This document shows positions 54,641-59,025 of a stretch of DNA of 59,025 nt, piece after piece. Both the position numbers and the translations under genes were made by a program. The notes under the pieces are model-generated. The model was not told the origin of the DNA. It was given only the letters and a program-made list of their open reading frames with translations, and searched no databases. This stretch comes from Burkholderiales bacterium. Its GTDB lineage: Bacteria; Pseudomonadota; Gammaproteobacteria; Burkholderiales; Burkholderiaceae_F. Numbering within the stretch: position 1 is the first letter of the stretch; the number at the start of each line of letters is the position of its first letter. The stretch is from assembly GCA_020248865.1 (NCBI GenBank), contig JADCGS010000020.1, positions 1 to 59,025 of the forward strand. The letters run 5' to 3'.

Positions 54641-57301
54641 CTACCGGACGCGCAGGCCGGGTACGGCGCCCGGATGCGGCTCCAGCAGGTAGATGCCCGG
54701 CTGCGCCTTCTCGTCGGCGTGGCTGGCCGCCAGCACCATGCCTTCGCTGACGCCGAACTTCATCTTGCGCGGCGCCAGATTGGCCACCAGCACCGTCAGC
54801 TTGCCCACCAGGTGCTCTGGCGCGTAGGCCGACTGGATGCCCGAGAACACCGTGCGCAGCCGGCCCTCGCCGGCGTCGAGCGACAGGCGCAGCAGCTTGT
54901 CGGACCCCGCTACCCGCTCGGCCTGTTCGATACGCGCAATGCGCAGGTCGATCCGGAGGAAGTCGTCGATCCCGATGACTTGCGCTCCCTCTGCCGCATC
55001 AGCGGCAGAGGGCTGGGTCGAGGGCCGGGTCGCATTTGGGTTCGATGGCCGCGGTGCAGCTCCGCCTGCGCGTCCTCCACCCGCCAGCAGTGCGTCGCGA
55101 ATCAGCGTCAACACCCCTTCGGTGTTGCTCAACACCTCGCCGTCGAGGAACCGCAAGGTCCGGATGCCCGCCGCCGCCAGCGCGCGGTCACGCTCGCGGT
55201 CGCGCTCGAGCTGCGGCGACTGCAGGTGCTGGCTGCCGTCGGCCTCAACGCACAGGCGGGCGCTGTCGCAGAAGAAGTCGAGGACGTAGCGCTCGCCGTT
55301 GAGCATGAGCGGGTGCTGGCGACGGAACTTGGCGCCCTCCAACTGGGTGTCGCGCAGCAGGTGCCACAGCAAGGCTTCGGCGTCGGTCTGCTGCTGGCGC
55401 AACTTGCGGGCGATGGCGATGAGGTCGTCGAAGCGGCGCGCGGCGGCGGTGCCGGCTCGACTGGCCGTGCCCTCACCCGCTGGCGCTGACGCGCCAGCAC
55501 CCTCTCCCGCTGAGGCGGGCGAGGGTTGTTGGGCTTGGGCGCCTGCGGCCGTCACGCTGGCGGTGCCCTGTCCCGCTGCGGCGGGCGACGGTTGCGGGGC
55601 TGCGGCGGAAGAGGTTTGCGGCGGCTCGAACAGCGCGTCGAGCTGCCTGGGGTCCACGCGCTGCAGCAGGTGCTGGTACGGGGCGATGCGCGCCACCGGC
55701 GCGCGCAGGTCGTCCCAGGTGAACTCGCGCGCCATGCCGAAGATCTCGCGCGCCACGCGCGCCGCGGTGGCCGGCAGCACCGGCGCGAGACAGATGGTCA
55801 GCGCGCCGAAGCAGTGCAGCGCGTCGCTGCAGACCGCGTGCAGCTCGCCGCGGCGCGACGCATCCTTGGCCAGCTCCCAGGGTTTGTGGCGGTCGAAGTG
55901 CTCGTTGGCGAAGTCGGCCACCCGCATCACCTCGCGCAGCGCCTTGCCGTAGTCGCGGGCGTCGAGCAGGGCGGCAATGTCGTCGACCGCGGCCAGCGCC
56001 GCCGCCAGCCCGCCACCTTCCACGGGCGGGTGCAGCGCGCCGTCGAAGTGCCGCGTGATGAAGCTCGCCGCCCGGCTGGCGAGGTTGACGTACTTGCCGA
56101 TGAGATCGCTGTTCACGCGCGCCAGGAAGTCCTCCGGCGTGAAGTCCACGTCCTCGACCCGGCCGTTGAGCTTGGCGGCCAGGTAGTAGCGCAGCCACTC
56201 GGCGTTCATGCCGAGCGCCAGGTACCTGAGCGGGTCGAGCCCGGTGCCGCGGCTCTTGCTCATCTTCTCGCCGCCGTTGACGGTGAGAAAGCCGTGCACG
56301 TAGACGTTCTCCGGCACCTTGCGGCCGGCAAAGTGCAGCATGGCCGGCCAGAACAGCGTGTGAAAGTAGACGATGTCCTTGCCGATGAAGTGCACCTGCT
56401 CGACGTCGGCCGCGGCGACAAACTCCGCAAAGTCGCGCGGCTCGCCCCGGGCCTGCGCGCGGCCGCTGTCGAAGTAGTGCTTCAGTGCCGCCAGGTAGCC
56501 GATCGGTGCATCGAGCCAGACGTAGAAGAACTTGCCCGGCGCATCGGGGATCGGGATGCCGAAGTACGGCGCGTCGCGCGAGATGTCCCAGTCCGCCAGC
56601 CCCTTGCCGTCAGGTCCCAGCCACTCCTGCGTCTTGGCGTAGACCTCCGGCTGCAGACGCGGCGCGTCGTGCCGGTTGCGGCCGGCCGTCCACGCCCGCA
56701 GGAACTCGATGCAGCGCGCATCCGACAGGCGGAAAAAGTGGTGGTCGGACGAGCGCAGCTCGGGCCGTGCGCCGGTGAGCGCCGAGCGCGGCTCGATCAG
56801 GTCGGTCGGCGCATAGGTCGCGCCGCAGGCCTCGCAGTTGTCGCCGTACTGGTCCTTCGCGCCGCACTTCGGGCAGGTGCCCTTGATGTAGCGGTCCGGC
56901 AGGAACATGCCCTTCACAGGGTCGAAAAACTGCTCGACGCTGCGCACCTCGATCAGGCCGGCGGCCTGCAGCGCGCGGTAGATCGACTGCGACAGCTCGG
57001 TGTTCTCGGCCGAGTCGGTCGAGTGAAAGTGGTCGAAGCCGATGTGAAAGCCGTCGAAGTACGGCTTGCGGCCGGCGGCAATGGCGGCCACGAACTGCTG
57101 CGGCGTCTGGCCGGCCCTGTCGGCGGCGATCATGATCGGTGCGCCGTGCGCGTCGTCGGCGCAGACGAAGTGCACCGCATGGCCGCGCAGCTTCTGGAAG
57201 CGCACCCAGATGTCGGCCTGGATGTACTCCATCACGTGGCCCACGTGCAGCGGGCCGTTGGCGTAGGGCAGGGCGGTGGTGACGAACAGGGTGCGCTTCA
57301 T
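54641..57301 (-). CDS. metG: Methionyl-tRNA synthetase with inserted DUF559 nuclease-like domain
   Basis: 886 aa, about 200 longer than the usual 680-690. The catalytic core (1 to about 561) has [13 protein letters not shown] (HIGH motif), the zinc-knuckle [19 protein letters not shown], and KMSKS in [12 protein letters not shown] near residue 343. The C-terminal tRNA-binding/dimer domain (about 774-886) begins [19 protein letters not shown] and ends in the normal way. Between them, about 622-739, lies an entire DUF559 domain ([65 protein letters not shown]) with Pro/Ala-rich, repeat-derived linkers on both sides. There is no stop or frameshift. The gene is divergent from apbC, a conserved neighbour. 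Confidence 0.95.
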   Translation of the reverse strand: MKRTLFVTTALPYANGPLHVGHVMEYIQADIWVRFQKLRGHAVHFVCADDAHGAPIMIAADRAGQTPQQFVAAIAAGRKPYFDGFHIGFDHFHSTDSAENTELSQSIYRALQAAGLIEVRSVEQFFDPVKGMFLPDRYIKGTCPKCGAKDQYGDNCEACGATYAPTDLIEPRSALTGARPELRSSDHHFFRLSDARCIEFLRAWTAGRNRHDAPRLQPEVYAKTQEWLGPDGKGLADWDISRDAPYFGIPIPDAPGKFFYVWLDAPIGYLAALKHYFDSGRAQARGEPRDFAEFVAAADVEQVHFIGKDIVYFHTLFWPAMLHFAGRKVPENVYVHGFLTVNGGEKMSKSRGTGLDPLRYLALGMNAEWLRYYLAAKLNGRVEDVDFTPEDFLARVNSDLIGKYVNLASRAASFITRHFDGALHPPVEGGGLAAALAAVDDIAALLDARDYGKALREVMRVADFANEHFDRHKPWELAKDASRRGELHAVCSDALHCFGALTICLAPVLPATAARVAREIFGMAREFTWDDLRAPVARIAPYQHLLQRVDPRQLDALFEPPQTSSAAAPQPSPAAAGQGTASVTAAGAQAQQPSPASAGEGAGASAPAGEGTASRAGTAAARRFDDLIAIARKLRQQQTDAEALLWHLLRDTQLEGAKFRRQHPLMLNGERYVLDFFCDSARLCVEADGSQHLQSPQLERDRERDRALAAAGIRTLRFLDGEVLSNTEGVLTLIRDALLAGGGRAGGAAPRPSNPNATRPSTQPSAADAAEGAQVIGIDDFLRIDLRIARIEQAERVAGSDKLLRLSLDAGEGRLRTVFSGIQSAYAPEHLVGKLTVLVANLAPRKMKFGVSEGMVLAASHADEKAQPGIYLLEPHPGAVPGLRVR
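54984..55525 (-). mobile_element. DUF559-encoding repeat-bounded element inserted in frame in metG
   Basis: The left end (54984-55027) holds a perfect hairpin, 11-bp stem with loop ATCA. The right end (55500-55525) holds the complementary-type hairpin (loop TGAG) preceded by GCCCTCACCC and a palindromic gctggcgct...gcgccagc. Between them on the minus strand lies the DUF559 coding region with the D...ExD residues of its PD-(D/E)XK-like fold (LDFF, VEADG). The whole element is open in the metG frame, giving peptide stretches such as [19 protein letters not shown]. Another decayed right-end copy lies at about 55563-55595, also within metG. Confidence 0.8.
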
Positions 57302-57506
57302 GGCTGTGCGGTCTCGGTGATGCGGCTCGGGATTCGGGGCCTCGGCGAGAGGCGGCGACCCGCGTTGCGCGGGCGGGGACGGTCAGCGCATTCGGGCGCG
57401 GACCGGGCGAATCGCTGAGGCCGGGCGAGTGACCATGCTGCGAGCGAGTCTATCAGCGCACACCGCCTCGCTAGACTGGCGCCTGCATCCTGAATCGCGA
57501 GAGCCG

Positions 57507-58586
57507 ATGTCCCCCGACCGCGTCACCGAGCTGCTGAAGTCCGTCATCGACCCCAACACCGGCAAGGACCTCGTGTCCATGCGGGCGGTGAGGAACGTCA
57601 AGGTCGACGGCGCCCACGTCAGCCTCGACGTCGAACTCGGCTACCCGGCAGCCAGCCAGGTCGATGCGCTGCGCGCCGCGGTGATCGGCGCCCTGCAGGC
57701 CGGCGGCGCGGCCAACGTCAGCGCCAACGTGTTCAGCCGGATCGTCGCGCATGCGGTGCAGCGCGGCCTGAAGGTGCTGCCCAACGTGAAGAACATCGTC
57801 GCCGTGTCCAGCGGCAAGGGCGGCGTGGGCAAGAGCACCGTGGCGGCAAACCTCGCGCTCGCGCTGGCCGCCGAAGGCGCGCGTGTCGGCATGCTGGACG
57901 CCGACATCTACGGCCCGAGCCAGCCGATGATGCTGGGCCTTGCCGGCAAGCCCGAGACGGTCGACGGCCGCCTGCTCGAGCCGATGATCGGCCATGGCAT
58001 CCAGGCCATCAGCATCGGCCTGCTGATCGACGCCGACCAGCCGATGGTCTGGCGCGGGCCGATGGTCACGCAGGCGCTGCAGCAGTTGCTCATGCAGACC
58101 CACTGGCAGGACCTCGACTACCTGGTGGTCGACATGCCGCCGGGCACCGGCGACATCCAGCTCACGCTGTCGCAGCAGGTGCCGGTGACCGGCGCCGTGG
58201 TGGTGACCACGCCGCAGGACATCGCGCTGATCGACGCCAAGAAGGGCTTCAAGATGTTCGAGAAGGTGGGCGTGCCCATCCTCGGTCTGGTGGAGAACAT
58301 GGCGATCCACGTGTGCTCCAACTGCGGCCACGCCGAGCACATCTTCGGCGCGGGCGGCGCGGCGAAGATGAGCGCCGAGTACGGCGTGCCGCTGCTCGGG
58401 TCGCTGCCGCTGGACATCCGCATCCGCGAGCAGGCCGACTCGGGCCGGCCGACGGTGGTCGCCGCGCCCGACAGCGACGTGGCGCTCGCCTACAAGGCGA
58501 TCGCGCGCAAGGTGGCCATTGCGATCGCCGACAAGGCCAAGGACATGTCGCTGAAGATGCCGACCATCAAGGTCAGCAACACCTGA
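57507..58586 (+). CDS. apbC: Iron-sulfur cluster carrier protein ApbC (Mrp/NBP35 family)
   Basis: 359-aa P-loop ATPase that binds and transfers 4Fe-4S clusters. An N-terminal MIP18/DUF59-like domain (about 1-90: LLKSVIDPNTGKDLVSMRAVRNVKVDG) leads into the deviant Walker A VSSGKGGVGKSTVAANLALAL, then DADIYGPSQPMMLG, VVDMPPGTGDIQLTLSQ, and the cluster-binding CxxC in VCSNCGHAEHIFG. ATG 57507 gives the standard start. Its divergent neighbour metG is the same as in many Proteobacteria. Confidence 0.96.
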   Translation: MSPDRVTELLKSVIDPNTGKDLVSMRAVRNVKVDGAHVSLDVELGYPAASQVDALRAAVIGALQAGGAANVSANVFSRIVAHAVQRGLKVLPNVKNIVAVSSGKGGVGKSTVAANLALALAAEGARVGMLDADIYGPSQPMMLGLAGKPETVDGRLLEPMIGHGIQAISIGLLIDADQPMVWRGPMVTQALQQLLMQTHWQDLDYLVVDMPPGTGDIQLTLSQQVPVTGAVVVTTPQDIALIDAKKGFKMFEKVGVPILGLVENMAIHVCSNCGHAEHIFGAGGAAKMSAEYGVPLLGSLPLDIRIREQADSGRPTVVAAPDSDVALAYKAIARKVAIAIADKAKDMSLKMPTIKVSNT

Positions 58587-58607
58587 GAACGCCGGAGGCC
58601 ATCGGCC

Positions 58608-58850
58608 ATGCCCATCGTCGGCGGTCCGGAGGACGTTTTCGCCGCGCGTGCGCCGCGCGGCAGACGCCCGGCCGCCGCGCTTGTGCCGATCCTCGGTGCA
58701 GCGCTCGGCTGCGCCGGGGCCCTGCTGGTGCTGCACCTGGCTGCCGCGCGACTGCCAGCCTGGTCGTGGCTGGCGCCGAGCGTCCTACTTGCGGCCGCCG
58801 GCGCCGGCGCCCTGTTGCTGTGGCGGCTCGACCGTCGCCGTTCAGGCTAG
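58608..58850 (+). CDS. Small two-helix membrane protein, unknown function
   Basis: 80-aa protein with a basic start (FAARAPRGRRP) and two hydrophobic helices (about 24-46 and 52-72, LVPILGAALGCAGALLVLHLA and WLAPSVLLAAAGAGALLLW), ending in LDRRRSG. It begins 21 bp after apbC and may be co-transcribed with it; the GGAGG at 58597 suits the start at 58608. I do not recognise a family. Confidence 0.55.
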   Translation: MPIVGGPEDVFAARAPRGRRPAAALVPILGAALGCAGALLVLHLAAARLPAWSWLAPSVLLAAAGAGALLLWRLDRRRSG

Positions 58851-59000
58851 CCCGGATGTTTCACCAGGTCGCCCCCGTGCATCCACGATCTGCCTCTGTA
58901 AGCCGCGGCGGTAGCCTGCAATGGGCCCAGGCCACTTTGGACGGCCGGGGCTACGCGGGTTTGCGCGGCGCCCGCGCGGCCACACTGCGCTCAAGTGCTC

Positions 59001-59022
59001 GCCGATGCCTACGGGCATCGGC
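59001..59022. repeat. Hairpin at right window edge, probable part of a dispersed repeat
   Basis: Perfect 9-bp inverted repeat gccgatgcc (59001-59009) / ggcatcggc (59014-59022) with loop TACG. The region 58851-59025 has no gene. The flank ctgcgctcaagtgctc suggests a longer palindromic repeat cut by the window edge. It could end the apbC transcript. Confidence 0.5.
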
Positions 59023-59025
59023 TGC

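Noticed and set aside
54641..57301. The metG insert as an intein
   Set aside because: There is no Cys/Ser at an N-terminal splice junction, no terminal HN followed by Cys/Ser/Thr, and no Hint-domain blocks. The insert is a nuclease-like domain in a natural linker bounded by repeat DNA.

Overview
The window is a very GC-rich chromosomal segment from a betaproteobacterium, most likely order Burkholderiales. Pointers are the zapA/6S RNA/EVE gene order, a Bug-type (TctC) solute receptor, a DUF3460 gene next to scpA, the hrcA-nadK-recN and grpE-dnaK-dnaJ clusters, a bamE/fur divergent pair, a TIGR04438-type Trp-rich small protein and a HiPIP. It reads as ordinary housekeeping chromosome without prophage, CRISPR or resistance island. 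The unusual content is small: repeat-bounded insertions in or beside housekeeping genes.

Layout. 1-4363 (minus): branched-chain amino-acid type ABC transporter (receptor, terminator, LivH, LivM, LivG), ending in a 60-bp tandem repeat at the window edge. 4580-7087: small cytochrome c, Trp-rich membrane protein, ilvD. 7234-11819 (plus): lgt, then Bug receptor, crotonase-family enzyme and malonyl-CoA synthetase (probable malonate or acyl uptake and activation). 11864-15810 (minus): GrpB-family protein, Crp/Fnr regulator with a likely operator, TauE/SafE permease, EVE protein, 6S RNA, zapA and a coiled-coil partner gene. 15891-21393 (plus): cobalamin riboswitch, btuB, btuC, btuD, then a ParA/DinB pair. 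21473-25407 (minus): DUF2721 protein, btuF, exbD, exbB, dapB, bamE, divergent from fur. 25985-29878 (minus): glycerophosphodiesterase, recN, nadK, divergent from hrcA, then hemH. 33346-39994: alpha/beta hydrolase, then heat-shock genes grpE, dnaK, dnaJ with sigma32-like promoters, and a HI0933-type flavoprotein. 40006-46655: TPR protein, prolyl oligopeptidase, modABC and a short ModE. 46841-51513 (minus): CPBP protease, scpA, DUF3460, SulP transporter, HiPIP, an unknown HTH-like protein. 51784-53977 (plus): OmpR/TctE-type two-component system. 53995-54566: repeat array. 54641-57301 (minus): metG. 57507-58850 (plus): apbC and a small membrane protein.

Most notable. (1) metG carries an in-frame extra domain of the DUF559 (Vsr/PD-(D/E)XK-like nuclease) family in the linker before its C-terminal tRNA-binding domain. 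The insert (about 54984-55525) is bounded by hairpin-forming inverted repeats. The array just downstream of metG contains two 152-bp copies that look exactly like this element with about 390 bp of the DUF559 coding region removed, plus a third copy of one end. That is the relation of a non-autonomous MITE to its autonomous parent, and suggests a DUF559 nuclease-linked repeat family able to insert in frame into an essential gene. Covarying hairpin positions support selection on the folded ends. (2) A 23S-IVS-type four-helix-bundle ORF with atypical codon use sits between dnaK and dnaJ inside an 18-bp inverted repeat (17 of 18 matches), like a second, unrelated small ORF-bearing element. All functional assignments are from motifs and gene context read by eye; no database search was run.
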